DNA from: Liquidambar formosana
Taxonomy: Eukaryota; Streptophyta; Magnoliopsida; Saxifragales; Altingiaceae
Direction of reading: 5' to 3'
DNA length: 64,000 nt
Assembly (NCBI GenBank): GCA_039720395.1
Contig: CM077821.1
Coordinates: 45,938,388 to 46,002,387, forward strand
Position numbers and translations under genes: made by a program. The notes under the pieces are model-generated. The model was not told where the DNA came from. It saw only the letters and a list, made by a program, of their open reading frames with translations, and made no database searches. Below, piece after piece: positions 31,405 through 43,226 of this stretch. The first letter of the stretch is position 1. Each line of letters starts with the position of its first letter.

Positions 31405-32229
31405 ACTGTTTATGGTAGATGTTATATGTCCATGTAATGCTTTGCATTTCTCCTTCTATTTTATTTGTAAGTTTGAGAAGTCCACATTAGTTTCGCTATA
31501 TCCAATGTTTAGTAGTTGATACGAGTAAATATAGGAGTGGTGGAGCAACCAATGCCTTCTGATTTATGTTTGGGTCCCAAATTATTCGTCCACTTTTACT
31601 CATTCAAATGATGTGATTGTAAGATTAAGCAATTAAACTATAAATTATTAGATTAGAGATCGAGCAAGACCTTTGATCTGAATCGTTCAACCCATCATCC
31701 AACTGTGGTGAAAACCTTATCTCAATTGATTTCGTGCTCTTTTTGTTGTTGGGCTCTAATATTTAGTATGAAAATGAAATGGCTAGCTCCAAAAGATTTC
31801 ATACTGGCTCTCTTCTATTAAAATAAAAAATAAAAATAAAAATAAAAAGGATTTCATATTGGCTTACGTCAAGATTTGAGTCTACATACGTACTGAGTCA
31901 ACTTTGCAGACTATTAATAAATGAATTCGTGTCTTCTATCACTTGACAAAAAAAATAAAAAAAATATATATATATATAGACACACACACATAAGTAAAAT
32001 GATTTCGTGTTACTTACCAAAAAAAAATGATTTCGTGTTAACTTACACCAATTTGACTCAGAATCCTCACAGGACGCACGACTTTTTGCCCTTCCAAACA
32101 TTTTTCTTTTTGTCTTTTTTCAAAAGAAGTAGACTTCTCTGTATGCAAGTTCTCCATACGGTGGAAATCCATATTCTACGTTTTTTACTCTAATAATGAA
32201 AGATAATATTGGGCTCCTCAAAGTAGAGG

Positions 32230-32505
32230 AGCAGCTACTCCTTTCTCCCACTTATATTATGTCACGTATTCAATAAAATAAATGAGAATTGATTATATAT
32301 GTACGTATATTTTTATGTTATGTAATTATAGACATGCGTCTACGTATCTGTATCTATATATTTATGTGTCAAAATTAATATAAATATATATCTATATATT
32401 TGTATTCACATGTACACATGTACACGTGTCTATATCCTCTATGTTTTTTAAAATTAATTATGACATGTGACATAATTTGAGTAGAAGGAAGAAGGCTGGT
32501 TAGGA
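32230..32505. mobile_element. Candidate MITE with imperfect terminal inverted repeats
   Basis: The left end AGCTACTCCTTTCTCCC plus TATTATGTCACGTATT corresponds, in reverse complement, to ATGTGACATAATTTGAG plus AGAAGGAAGAAGGCT at the right end. The interior is TATA-rich and non-coding. A similar arrangement is seen at 60370-60705. I could not fix a target duplication. Confidence 0.45.
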
Positions 32506-33425
32506 ATTTTAGGTTATTGTGGCCCAACTTAAATTTTATGATAAAACTAATTTTTGTTTTACCTTAAAATCTTATTATATAATTACTTTAAGGGGGAAAA
32601 ATAAAGAGGTATGATTAGATTACACATGTTGTAGGAAATTTTACTTTTACACCCATCAAGATCTTTATAACATATACATGTATTCACATCGAGTCAAAAC
32701 CAAAATATCCACAAACCCCACACGACTACACCTTTGTTGAAAAAAGATATGTCATTTGACCCAACTGTCATTTGTAAAATTTGTCAATTCTATATGATGG
32801 ATTTGTGCATCAAATACTATTTAAAATACACCTTAATTGTTTAATTTCCATTTAACCAACCAAACAAGTCCCTAGAGAATAAAAATTGTCCTTATGTAAA
32901 TAAATATTATACTTAAGTTTGGGAGATATTTTTTCTAAAATTATAACATGTGACTTGATTTAGTGTGATAACTAATAAGTACTACCACTTAAAGTCAAGT
33001 TGTTTGGAGTGGCCACCTAAATTTTTCAAAAAAAAATTTGAACCTATATAAACAAATGTCAAATTTTTTAAAAAAATTGAAAGGCGATGGCCTCTCCTAG
33101 CCCAAATTATGCTCTGTCCTTGAAAGGAGAAGAACTATTCATCTACTATGAGGAGTCAAGTATTGTTCCTAAATAAAAGACAAAAAACCAAAAGAAAAAG
33201 AAAAGGTATTATTCAATAAGAAAGCATGCTCCCAAAAAAATTGGATACCACAATATTCGGACGGAACTTCGATTAAGACATATCCTTTCCCCGACTCTCA
33301 CCGGAAGTCTCCAACCACTAACTCTGCATTTCAAATTACAATTGACTTACCAACGCACTCAATAATTATAGATTACAATAAATGTAGGAGGCTTAGTTGC
33401 TAAGTAATATGCATGCTCCTCCCCC

Positions 33426-33433
33426 TATAAGAA
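33426..33433 (+). promoter_or_regulatory. TATA box, gene at 33515
   Basis: TATAAGAA in the conserved context GCTCCTCCCCC...GGCATTG, 89 bp before the ATG. Confidence 0.7.
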
Positions 33434-33514
33434 GGCATTGTATCAAGCCCAGATGGAATAGCCAACATCCAAGGTACTTTTTTGTCAGTCTCTTGAGAAG
33501 CAAGTGGTGGCATA

Positions 33515-35039
33515 ATGGGAGAAGCAGTGAAGTTGTTTGGGATGTGGGCAAGCCCTTTCAGTTGCAGAGTAGAGATTGCACTGAAGCTGAAAGGTGTCCA
33601 CTATGAACTCATACAAGAAGATCTCTCTAACAAGAGTCCTCTGCTTCTCAAGTACAACCCCGTTCACAAGAAAATTCCGGTGCTCGTACACAATGGAAAG
33701 CCCATCGCAGAGTCGGTTGTTATTCTGGAATACATAGAGGAGACCTGGAAGGGGAATCCCATATTGCCTGAAGATCCTTACGAGAGAGCCATGGCTCGTT
33801 TCTGGGTTAAGTTCATAGACGAGAAGGTATAATACTAATCAGTTCTGGTCTTTACCATGTTCTAATGGTGTTTTTTCTTCAAATCACAATAGCCTTAGAG
33901 CTAGCAAATTAAGGAAAGCAATATCAATTATCAACGAATAAACTTTAGGAAAAACTCAATTTCAAAATGCAAAGGAAAGCAAGGACAGCCCACTGAGTTA
34001 TAGTCAATCATAGAAGTATTAGAAGAAGGAAGGTCGTTCACAGTAGTGCCACAATTCTAGAGAACCCAGTTCTCCAGAAGGAATTGTGCCCACAAAACTG
34101 ACAAATGCGTATTTGAATGTTTCCCATGCCAGCTTGCTTTGATGGGATTCTTAAGGCCGGATTGGTTGGCTCTACTCATGGGTTTTCCACTCCGGCCCAT
34201 CTTCCAACTTTATTGGCCTGCTTAGAAATGGGCCTTAGCATAAGGCAGGGCCTAGGCCTTGACATCATGGACTTAGTCCCCAGGCTTGAATATTGCAACT
34301 CCTTTAAGTGATCTCATCGCCCTATTAATTTTAATTTTTTAAGATTTATGAAAAATATAGGAGGTTTTTATTAAAAATTGACCGCATGGACTACTAAAAA
34401 ACATCATTTTGAAGAAAGTTTTTTCAAAATCTATAATTTAAGTATACTTTTTGGCTATTATAGTCCCTATTTCATTTTTGGCCAAAAAGTCCACTTAAAC
34501 TATAAATTTTGAAAAAACTTTATTATGCAAACTATAGATTACTTGATCGAACAGGTTGCAATATCCGAACCCCTCAATCCCTCTTACCCCCAATCATGAC
34601 AATATAACCCAACAAAAATTTAAAAATAAAAATAAAAAAAATTTAAATCACATAGAACCTAAGTTGTATCTCTTTTTTTTTTTAGTGCTTGCCTGCAATT
34701 TGGACAGCCTATTGGAGCGTAGAGAAGGAACGAGAGAAGGCCATGGAAGAAGCATTTGAGCATCTGAAAACACTAGAAAGTGAGCTCAAGCACAAGAAAT
34801 TCTTTGGAGGAGAGGCTATTGGACTTGGAGACATCGTTGCTTGCTTCATAGCCTTTTGGCTTGAAATTGCTCAAGAAGCAGTAAGAACGGAGTTATTCAC
34901 AAGAGAGAAATTTCCAATATTATTCAGATGGATTGACGAGCTCCTCTGCTGCAGTGTTATCAAGGAAAATCTGCCTCGCAAAGATGAACTACTCGCCTAT
35001 ATCAAAGCTCACTTTGAAGCCACTCTTGCTTCCAAATAA
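33515..35039 (+). CDS. GSTU: Tau-class glutathione S-transferase, copy 6
   Basis: Exons 33515-33826 and 34686-35039, GT-AG phase-0 intron of 859 bp containing a decayed Mutator-like MITE (34288-34567); 221 aa. It starts [11 protein letters not shown] and has the full W-A-S-P-F motif with Ser13, plus Lys40, Ile54 and Glu66-Ser67. Exon 2 is the most diverged of the array ([25 protein letters not shown]). Its intron and exon 2 are the closest match to the orphan exon at 42214-42497. Likely an active glutathione transferase, with a substrate pocket that differs from copies 1-3. Confidence 0.93.
34288..34567. mobile_element. Degenerate Mutator-like MITE in GSTU intron
   Basis: Ends TATTGCAACTCC and GGTTGCAATA are inverted. 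The interior shares with the better copies the words AAAAACATCATTTTGAA, AATCTATAATTTAAGTA and CTTTTTGGCTATTATAG. Its ends are eroded and no target duplication remains. Confidence 0.55.
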
Positions 35040-35544
35040 ATCTTCTGGGGCAGATTTTACATTTATGTTTACGTTATGCCTTGTGGTTTATCTTCCATTT
35101 TGTTGTTAGTCTATTTGAGCAGTTCTATAGTAGTTTTTATTTCTAGGGTTAAAGGGTTGGTATAAATAAATAAAAATGTTACTTCACCCATCTTTATCAC
35201 CCACCTTATGTGTCAAAATTGTGTAAGTGAAAGAGACTATACGAGACCTATCATGGAATAAGGAAAAATTGTCGCGTAAGGATGGGTGAGAGAATGTGAG
35301 TAAAACAGCATTACCCATAAATAAATATATCTGGTGTACTTGTGATAATAAGATGTCCTGCATTTTGTGAGTGTATATATGCGCACACTGGTGTTATTTT
35401 ATTTTTTTTATTTTTTTTCTTCCTATGAACAAACATGTATGGGTGTGTTTATGCTCGTAATTATAAGTTCGGTTGCTTCCAAACTAAGGCAAAAATTGAT
35501 TGTTTAGAATATGATACCAACATATTCAGACTCCAAGTATGTTT

Positions 35545-35680
35545 TTCAAAGGTTATCGTTTTGATTTTTTGCATAGATCATTTTGTGTGAGGGTATAAGG
35601 TGTCTCATAGAGATATTAGGTAAATAACCTGAGTTGAAATCTTGGCCCTTGAGATCCCCTAATCGTTGATCAAATAAAAA
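35545..35680 (+). repeat. SINE-like dispersed repeat
   Basis: GTGTGAGGGTATAAGGTGTC, TAACCTGAGTTGAAATC and GAGATCCCCTAATCGTTGATC match the order of words in 25350-25600 and 30040-30175, followed by an A-rich end. Confidence 0.4.
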
Positions 35681-36883
35681 GGAATAGGATACCATCATAC
35701 ACCACAAACTTTTCAGCAGTTAGGGTACAAGATTTTAATCCCATATGGATAAGCGGGACAGATGTTTCAGACTTTTCGATTTACAGAACACGGTCCCGGA
35801 TATTTAGCCTGGACCATGCCTGGCTCAATGACGAGATGATTAATATTTAATTATATAAAAAGGACTTCTGAGATTAAAAAAATAATAATAATAATAATCA
35901 GCATGCAGATTTAAAAGTTAGAACACGCACAGAAAAATAATAGAGTTATATACTTCACTCAAATTAAAGCAAAATCAATGGAGTCACTGCGATTTTACTA
36001 TAATGAAGAGTAAAAAGAATTATAAAAAATGCAAAAACAAAAACAAAAACCTCAAAATCAAATTATAAACCATTGATTAAAGATCAAACAGGACCGTTTG
36101 TTGTTGCGGCCTGACATTTGGCATGGGTATTCTCGAGGCTAGACAGGGTGCTCTTGAAGTTAATCAAGACATTCTCTTAATATCAGTGGCTAGATTCAAA
36201 TAATTTTGTATTGTTATGATAGCATCACTCTTTTGCATTACGAAATGCTTACATGACAAACTGTCTCTCATGCTAACACCACCCTCTTGCATTTTATTGA
36301 GGCCTTGAGGGTATTTGTGTTATTCTATTTGTCTTGTTAACATTGTTCGAGGGATATCTCTGATAAAGGGTGTTAGTGTAATTTTGAAAACGAAATAATG
36401 CATCTGTAATTATCACATTTTAGAGGGGTGTAAATGTAATTTATCCAATTGTTTTTGCCATCCGCTCATTTACACATTTTTACTTTGGTTACTTCCTGTC
36501 TTATCAAGGGTGGCTCCTCCGTTTCTCGTCTCTTTGAAAGCCCTCTCTCTTTCTTCTCTCTCAACAGAGGGGATTAAGTCAAATCCATATTCGATTTATT
36601 AAGTAATCGACTTAACATATTTGAATTTTTATTGGATTATCAAATTACAATTCTCTTACCAAATCCAAATAAATAGATTAGAGTTTGATTAAAATCAAAT
36701 CTATTTTGCAAGTCTAATTTCTCACTAGCCACTTCCGTAGGGGGCTGGTATATAGTTTTTTATAGGATAATCACTATTATTTTACAAAAGTTGACCCAAC
36801 CTAACATAATTATATAATCATTTTTAATTGGAAATATGCACAATTATATAATTATATAATCCATCAATATTCTAGGGTTACGG

Positions 36884-37084
36884 AATATATATATATATAT
36901 AAGAAATTGAAGGAAGTAATGTGAATTATATTCAACGATTAACGTGGCTGATATCATCCCATTGGTCAGTTCTTAGTCTGAGACGGTACCATCTGACCAT
37001 TAATTCAAGTATTTGCCATGCGTGCCCTTCATGATCAAGATTTGCCTGTGTGAAGTTAGAGACACCTTACCTACTTCAGTTATT
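36884..37084 (+). repeat. Promoter block, left copy of a 200-bp direct duplication around the Helitron
   Basis: Nearly identical (about two differences seen) to 38768-38966, starting in an (AT)n tract and ending at ACTTCAGTTATT. The block itself is a normal GSTU upstream sequence; diverged versions exist at 7170-7290, 15169-15290 and 44899-45010 (AACGTGGCTGATATCATCCC-like core). The left copy has the ancestral upstream neighbour and the right copy the ancestral downstream neighbour. Confidence 0.88.
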
Positions 37085-38767
37085 ATATATATATACTAAA
37101 ACGGAGGAAATGCCGCCCTTTTGGTGCCACGTGTCCATTTGTGAACAGTTAGGAATAAAGGTAAAATTACCTTTTAATGGCCACGTTTCAATCTAATACC
37201 AAAAAAGGACAATATCTATCAACTTGCTACAAATTAACTGTATACTTATGTTAAAATAACTATTAATTTTATATTTTTGGTATTAAGTTGAGAAAGAATC
37301 ACTAAAAAGTAATTTTCCCAAAAAGATATGACTTTTGGATAGATTACTTTTTAGTGATCAATTTCTAACTTATGCCAAAGAAAGAATATTCTCTACCAAC
37401 TTGCTACAAATTGACCGTATACATACTTCAAAAGGACTACTAATATTTCATGTTTGGTATTAAGTTGAGAAGTGATCACCAAAAAGTAAATTGTCTAACT
37501 TTTTTTTTTTTTTGTTTTCACTGCTCTTTTTCACGCGGTATAAGTAGGTCAGCATTTGATATACACTGCATATCCTTTTATTTTTATGTGGGAAAATCGA
37601 AGAACCTATATTATACAATGTTCAACCCAAATTTAGTAAACTATATCATATTTATTTGTTTTCTTTATGTCTATTCATCTCCTTTCCCAAAAATTAAATG
37701 TATAAAATTATAAATATTTAAAATTAGAAAGGGTTCTTTTTTTTCCTTTCACATGCTGAAACAAGGATGCAATTGCCTTTTTGTTAAAATTACTTTTTTA
37801 GTAACCGTTTTCTAATCTAATACCAAAAAAGGATATTTTCTATCAACTGGCTACATATTGACTACAAATGTGTGGTAAAATGACAACTAACTTTCATTGT
37901 TTCATATTAATTTTGGAAGTAGTCACTAAAATGTAATTTTGCCAAAAAGTTACTTTTAGTGACTTTTAAGAAAAACTACTTTTAGTCATCACTTTCCAAC
38001 TTAATCAAAATTCTCTGGATTTGCTTCTGATACCAAAACAAGAGAAAAAAAAAAAAAAAAAAAGAAAGAGTAAGAAAAAATCTATTTTAATCAAAATTCT
38101 TCCATATGGTTAATTACATAAAGTTGAAAAGATTTATACTTTCTCTTATTTTCTTCTCCCTCTGACTTTTTCTCTTATTCTTTTTCTCAGTCTAGATTTT
38201 TCTCTCATATTTTTATGCTCTAATCTCAAACAAATTTTTAATATTTTTTCCCATGGCTTTTCACTCTTAGTGAAACCCACTCGAAATCTAATGGAAGGAT
38301 AAAATTTATCATTGTCATGCATTCTAAAATCTGCACTATCAGATTTCGAGATACTTTCAACGGCTATACTTGCTTTGGTATATACCAACATGTTAAAACC
38401 ATGATTGTGGGATGGATTAAGTTTTAGAAAATTTTAATATTTTTCCACCAAATATCATAACGTATCAATTCTTTCATTTTTTTTTACAAGTTTCTACCAT
38501 TAAATTAATTGTTTTTCAAAATAATTTATCTTTTTTGTGAGTATAATTAAATTTTGTGTGATACATTACGTTAACATCACACCAAAAATAATTTTAATTG
38601 AACATCAAAGATTATTTTTGTCTATATCTTTTAAATTTAATTGACATATTATATTAACAAATACAGTTTACTATTTTAGAGACTAAGTATTCTGTTAAAA
38701 TTCTAATTTGCTAATAATATTATTTTTTTTATAAATTAATCCGTGCATCGCACGGGTTCGAAGCTAG
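37085..38767 (+). mobile_element. Helitron-like non-autonomous element, plus orientation
   Basis: Starts near an (AT)n tract with ACTAAAACGGAGGAAATG and ends with CTAG followed by T (38764-38767). The end is preceded by a short stem CCGTGC-ATC-GCACGG about 10 bp inside, as in plant Helitrons. Both ends match the minus-strand element at 25821-28219. The inside repeats modules with GTAATTTT/CCAAAAAG and TATTAAGTTGAGAA words. No Rep/helicase frame. The 5' TC is not clear because of the AT tract. Confidence 0.7.
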
Positions 38768-38966
38768 TATATATATATATATAAGAAATTGAAGGAAGTA
38801 ATGTGAATTATATTCAACGATTAACGTGGCTGATATCATCCCATTGGTCAGTTCTTAGTCTGAGACGGTACCATCTGACCATTAATTCAAGTATTTGCCA
38901 TGCGTGCCCTTCATGATCAAGATTTTGCTGTGTGAAGTTAGAGACACCTTACCTACTTCAGTTATT
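38768..38966 (+). repeat. Promoter block, right copy of the 200-bp direct duplication
   Basis: Second copy of 36884-37084, directly after the CTAG end of the Helitron. It continues into TCTAAAGCATCCGCTGACC, which matches the ancestral order seen near 45050. Confidence 0.88.
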
Positions 38967-39746
38967 TCTAAAGCATCCGCTGACCATTCAAAAGTTTGCA
39001 ATAAGCTGATCTCCTTTTCCTTTTTTAAATCTCTGGCATGATTTTTTGAGATATGTGATTGATCAAATTAATTTTGGGACCAACCATATGCGAACCCCAT
39101 CTCCCAAATTTCAGCTTCTTGTCAAATGAGCTGAGAATTTATGGGTAGCCGCATTACAAGGAACTTTGGAATCAAATTTATGATAATTGACCATCCATTG
39201 GAGAACTACACTACCACCATGATACCCCACCTTTGCAATGACATGGTAGAACCTAATAAAAACACAGAAAAAGGACACGCATTACATTCTTGGTTAAATA
39301 AAGGTTAACACACGTCAAAGTATTGGTTAAAAACTTTGATGCATATGTTTTTCTACTATAATTTTATTTGCTTTTACTGTAATTTCTACACAATAACACA
39401 GAATTACAAAATTCATACCAAATAAAGTTAGATTAAAGAGAGCTTGTGCATGATAAGCATGTGCGGGTGCCACCTTGTTATCCTCTCCCTTGGAAGTCTC
39501 TTACCGGCCACCAACCCTACATTTTACAATTGATTGATCTAGATGACAATATTTTGTAACCTAAAATAAAAAAATAAAAAAATGGATGACAATATTTATA
39601 ATAAATCTAGGAATCTTACTAATTAGTAATCTTCATGCTCCTCCCTCTATAAGAGGGCATCAAACCAATAAAGAAGAACCCAAAATCGGAGTTTGCACAA
39701 TAAGTACAGTACACTTTGCAAGCCTTAAGAACCAACAAGTGACATA
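38967..39746 (+). other. Proximal upstream region of GSTU copy 7
   Basis: Non-coding. Shares stretches with 45050-45630 (upstream of the exon-1-less copy), for example around 39241-39300. Ends with the core promoter. Confidence 0.55.
39648..39655 (+). promoter_or_regulatory. TATA box, gene at 39747
   Basis: TATAAGAG in the context GCTCCTCCCTC...GGCATCAAACC, 99 bp before the ATG. Confidence 0.75.
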
Positions 39747-41794
39747 ATGGTTGAAGAAGTAAAATTGTTTGGGATGTGGGGAAGCCCTTACAGTCGGAGA
39801 GTAGAGATTGCTCTAAAGCTGAAAGGTGTCCACTATGAATACATAGAAGAAGATTTCCATAACAAGAGTCCCTTGCTTCTCCAGTATAACCCAGTTCACA
39901 AGAAGATTCCGGTGCTCGTGCACAATGGAAAGCCAATTGCAGAATCGGTTGTTATTCTGGAATACATTGAGGAGACCTGGAAAGGCAATCCAATATTGCC
40001 TGAAGATCCTTACGAGAAAGCCATGGCACGTTTCTGGGCTAAGTTCATAGATGACAAGGTACATATATACCAATCATTTTCACACTTCCGTTCTAAATTC
40101 TAATTTTTATTCTCAAATCATATGATTTAAGGAAAATCTTTAATGGGTTGACCCAATTGCCATATAATTTAGGTAATTAAATTTGAACAAATTAAGTTGG
40201 GTCACGAGTAGGGCTGCAAACGAGTCGAACCAAGCCGAGCTTTGGAGTGTTCAAACTCGGATCAGTTAAAAGCTTGTTTATTTATAAACGAGCCGAGCTT
40301 TAAACGAGCTTAATTTATTGTGCTCAAGCTCGGCTCATTAAGATTTAAAAAAGCTCAGGCTCGGCTCGTTTAACTAAACAAGCCGAGCTTGAGCTCGAAC
40401 TCGAGCTTGAGTTCATGTTCAAGATTGGTTTGATCTCGTGAATGTGAGTTTTAAACATTAAGATAAAAATTCACTCAGATAAGTACAAGATATAACTATT
40501 AAGGAAGTATTATCTCTTTCATGTTAATTGGTCCACTCAGCAAAGAGAAACCAAAAATAAATTAGGGTATTTATACAAGCTCCTTCATGAGCCTACTAAT
40601 AAGCTATTTTACGAACCTTTTAACAAGCCTATTTGCAAACCTATTCACGAGCCCTTAACAAGCTTGTTCATGAACATAAACGAACCGAGCTATGGTCTGC
40701 TCAAGCTTGGCTCAATTAATAAACGAGCCTAGTATTCAAGCTCAGGATTGGCTCATTTATTAATCGAACGAACTCGAACGAGCCTTTATCGAGCTTGTTC
40801 ACGAGTTGTTCATAAACGGCTCAGTTCACTTGCAGCCCTAGTCACGAGTGGGAATTCCGTTTTACCATCCTGATTACCAATGGACTTGAGCCATAAGGCA
40901 GGGCCTGGGCCTTGGCCTTGGCTAGCTGAATATGACCCGTTGGAAACCATATGATTAATGTAGTGTTCTCTCTGAATGAGTCGCAAGGTCGGTCACCATT
41001 AGAGTTTGATTTATCAACTTAACCACCTTTAAGACATAAAAATCCAACATTTTCTCGTTCAGTGCATCTAAAAAGTCCATGCGTCACGCTCATTGCTCAA
41101 ATCAAAATGGTCAAATCAAATGCTTGATCTCTTAGCCATCAGATTGAACCTAACCTTGATATCATGCACTCTGTCGACACACTTACCGGCCTGGCCAATT
41201 ACACGCGCCCAATCATGATACAATAACCCCACAAAAAATGAATTAGTTAAATTTAAATTTATATCACATAAAACCTGAGAACCATTCTCAGAATTCAGAA
41301 ACTTGCTTTCAGGAAATAATAAGAAATTTTAAGAACATATTGTTTTCGGTGCTTTTATGTTTCTTAAACAAGAAAATTAGAGAAAACGAAAATAATTAAT
41401 AAGTTTGCCTTTTTTGTTTTTGTTTTTGTTTTTCTAGTGTTTTCCTGCACTTTGGAAAGCCTTCCGAAGCCCAGAGAATGAACGAGAGAAGGCCGTGGAA
41501 GATGCAAGTGAGCAGCTGAAAATACTAGAGAATGAGGTGAGGGATAAGAAGCTGTTTGGAGGAGAGACTATTGGACTGGTAGACATCGTTGCTTGCTTCA
41601 TCGCCTTTTGGGTGGGACTCATTCAAGAAGCAGTAGGAATTGAGTTATTGACAAGAGAGAAATTTCCCATATTATCCAAATGGATTGACGAGTTCCTCAG
41701 CTGCAGTGTCATCAAGGAAAATCTCCCTCCCGGAGATAAACTACTCGCCGTCCTCAAAGCTCACGTCGAAGCCGCCGCTACTGCTGTCAAATAA
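39747..41794 (+). CDS. GSTU: Tau-class glutathione S-transferase, copy 7
   Basis: Exons 39747-40058 and 41438-41794, GT-AG phase-0 intron of 1379 bp, of which 632 bp is a hAT-like insertion; 222 aa. Starts [11 protein letters not shown]. The catalytic motif is W-G-S-P-Y-S with Ser13; Lys40, Ile54 and Glu66-Ser67 are present. Exon 2 begins C-F-P-A-L-W-K and has [13 protein letters not shown]. The orphan exon 2 at 46001 is its closest relative. Its upstream region contains the Helitron and the duplicated promoter block, so its distal promoter is strongly rearranged. Confidence 0.93.
40209..40840. mobile_element. hAT-like MITE in GSTU intron, 632 bp
   Basis: Inverted ends TAGGGCTGCAAACGAG and TCACTTGCAGCCCTA, with a perfect 8-bp target duplication GTCACGAG at 40201-40208 and 40841-40848. 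The interior is dense in alternating AGCTCG/CGAGCT words (GAGCCGAGCTT type), which gives it many internal inverted repeats. No coding frame. Confidence 0.92.
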
Positions 41795-42213
41795 ATTGTT
41801 TATGGTAGATGTTGTATGTGTGGGTGACCATAAAATCTATCATATATGAATAATTCAACAATATCATAAACCAATTAACCATGTTATGTTTATCAATTTA
41901 GGTATGCCTCGTGGTTATATATCTTTCCATTTTGTTGCGAGTTTATTTGAGAAGTGTTAAGTTACAGTTAGTAGTCATTCTTAGTTAAGTTAGTATTCAT
42001 TTATTAGTAAGTTAGTAATTATTTGTATTGAACTGCAATTATTTACCCGTAACCGGACGTATCTATAATTCCCCCTTGTTTGTTTTATTGGCATTAAGGC
42101 CAGATGGTTGGGCCTATTCATGGGTTTCCTGTTTCGGCCGACCTTCTAACTTTATCGGCCTGCTTAGAAATGTGCTTTTTTTTTATTAAGATAGAGAATG
42201 GGCCTTGACACCA
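41795..42213. other. 3' flank of copy 7 joined to a GSTU intron remnant
   Basis: Gene 3' flank up to about 42075, then intron-derived sequence of the orphan exon. No gene. Confidence 0.5.
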
Positions 42214-42497
42214 TGCCTGAAGACGCTAGAAAATGAGATCAAGCACAAGAAGTTCTTTGGAGGAGAGACGATTGGACTGGGAGACATTGTTGATAACTCC
42301 ATAACCTTTTGGGTTGAAATTGTTCAAGAAGCAGTAGGAATGGAGTTAATGGGACGAGAGAAATTTCCCATATTATTCAAATGGATTGACCAGTTCCTCA
42401 GTTTGCAGTGCTGTCAAGGAGAATTTGCCTCCCAGAGACAAACTATTCGCCTGTTTCAAAGGTCGCGCGCTTCGAAGCCACTCTTGCTGCCAAATAA
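42214..42497 (+). pseudogene. Orphan GSTU exon 2 fragment (frameshifted)
   Basis: Begins at C-L/K-K-T-L-E-N-E, carries [15 protein letters not shown] and [12 protein letters not shown], then shifts frame at 42400 (CAGTTTGCAGT against CAGCTGCAGT). It ends with a stop at 42495-42497 when the shift is ignored. It lacks exon 1 and the first 30 or so codons of exon 2. Upstream sequence at 42080-42200 matches the intron of the 33515 gene (AAGGCCnGATnGTTGG, CTTTATnGGCCTGCTTAGAA), so it descends from a relative of that gene. Confidence 0.88.
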
Positions 42498-42894
42498 GTT
42501 GTTTATGGCAGATGACCAGATTTTATATGTTTGCCTTATGCCTCGTGGTTCTCCTTCCATTGTGTTGCAGAGTTTCTTTGAGAGTTTCTATTTCCAGTGC
42601 TAAGGGGTTGGTACTTGGTAGTATGAATAAAAATGTGTGGTAGAGTCGTAATTGATAATACAATGTCCTATGTTTTGTGTGTTTATGCGGACATGGGTGT
42701 GGTTTAATTGAGTTTAAATGCTACCAAAACTGAGATGAGGCAAATATTGTCTGTTTAGAATATGATACCAATCAGGCTGCGCCGTAAACTTTTCAGCAGT
42801 TGAACCCTTGGTTTGAGATAACGAAAGTGACTTCCCAAGAAAAATAGTATCATGTAAGTATCCATGGGCGGTGGTGGGGTGGTAGCGGCCAGAC

Positions 42895-43226
42895 CAGGGG
42901 TGGAGCCAGGATTTATCTCTAATGGGGGCACTGTGCTATGATTCTGTGAAGTGGAAATTGGGAACTAAAAACTCTAGAAAGCTTTTTTTTGAAGAAATTA
43001 CTTTTGAGTAATCATTTTCCAATTTAATACCCAAAAAAGGATATTTGTCAACTTATTACAAATTGACCGTAAATATTCTTATAAATGACTACTATCTTTC
43101 TCTTTTTGGCATTATGTTGAGAAATAGTCATCAAATGATAATATTCTCAAAAAAAAAAAAAAAAAAAAAACTTGGTTGAGCCAGTGGCGGCACGTGCCCC
43201 CAAAGGCCCCCCTGGCTCCGCCCATG
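42895..43226. mobile_element. hAT-like element, 332 bp
   Basis: Inverted ends CAGGGGTGGAGCCAGG and CCTGGCTCCGCCCATG, the common plant hAT terminus. Perfect 8-bp target duplication GGCCAGAC at 42887-42894 and 43227-43234. Non-coding interior with a poly-A run near 43149-43170. Confidence 0.85.

Larger units (their letters stand above)
31405..33514. other. Intergenic region between the 29522 and 33515 genes
   Basis: Holds the 3' flank of the 29522 gene, a diverged distal promoter block (31860-32095: CTTACGTCA, GAGTCAACTTTGCAG, TTTTTGCCCTT), an inverted-repeat element (32230-32505) and the core promoter of the next gene. No additional gene seen. Confidence 0.5.
35040..37084. other. Intergenic region upstream of the plus-strand Helitron
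   Basis: Contains the 3' flank of the 33515 gene, a SINE-like repeat (35545-35680), an (AAT)n-like run near 35880, unassigned sequence at 36100-36880, and the first copy of a promoter block of about 200 bp (36884-37084) that is repeated after the Helitron. No gene seen. Confidence 0.5.

Noticed and set aside
37450..38391. Short open frames within the Helitron-like element
   Set aside because: No Rep, helicase or captured gene domain is visible, and equivalents in the second element are broken.
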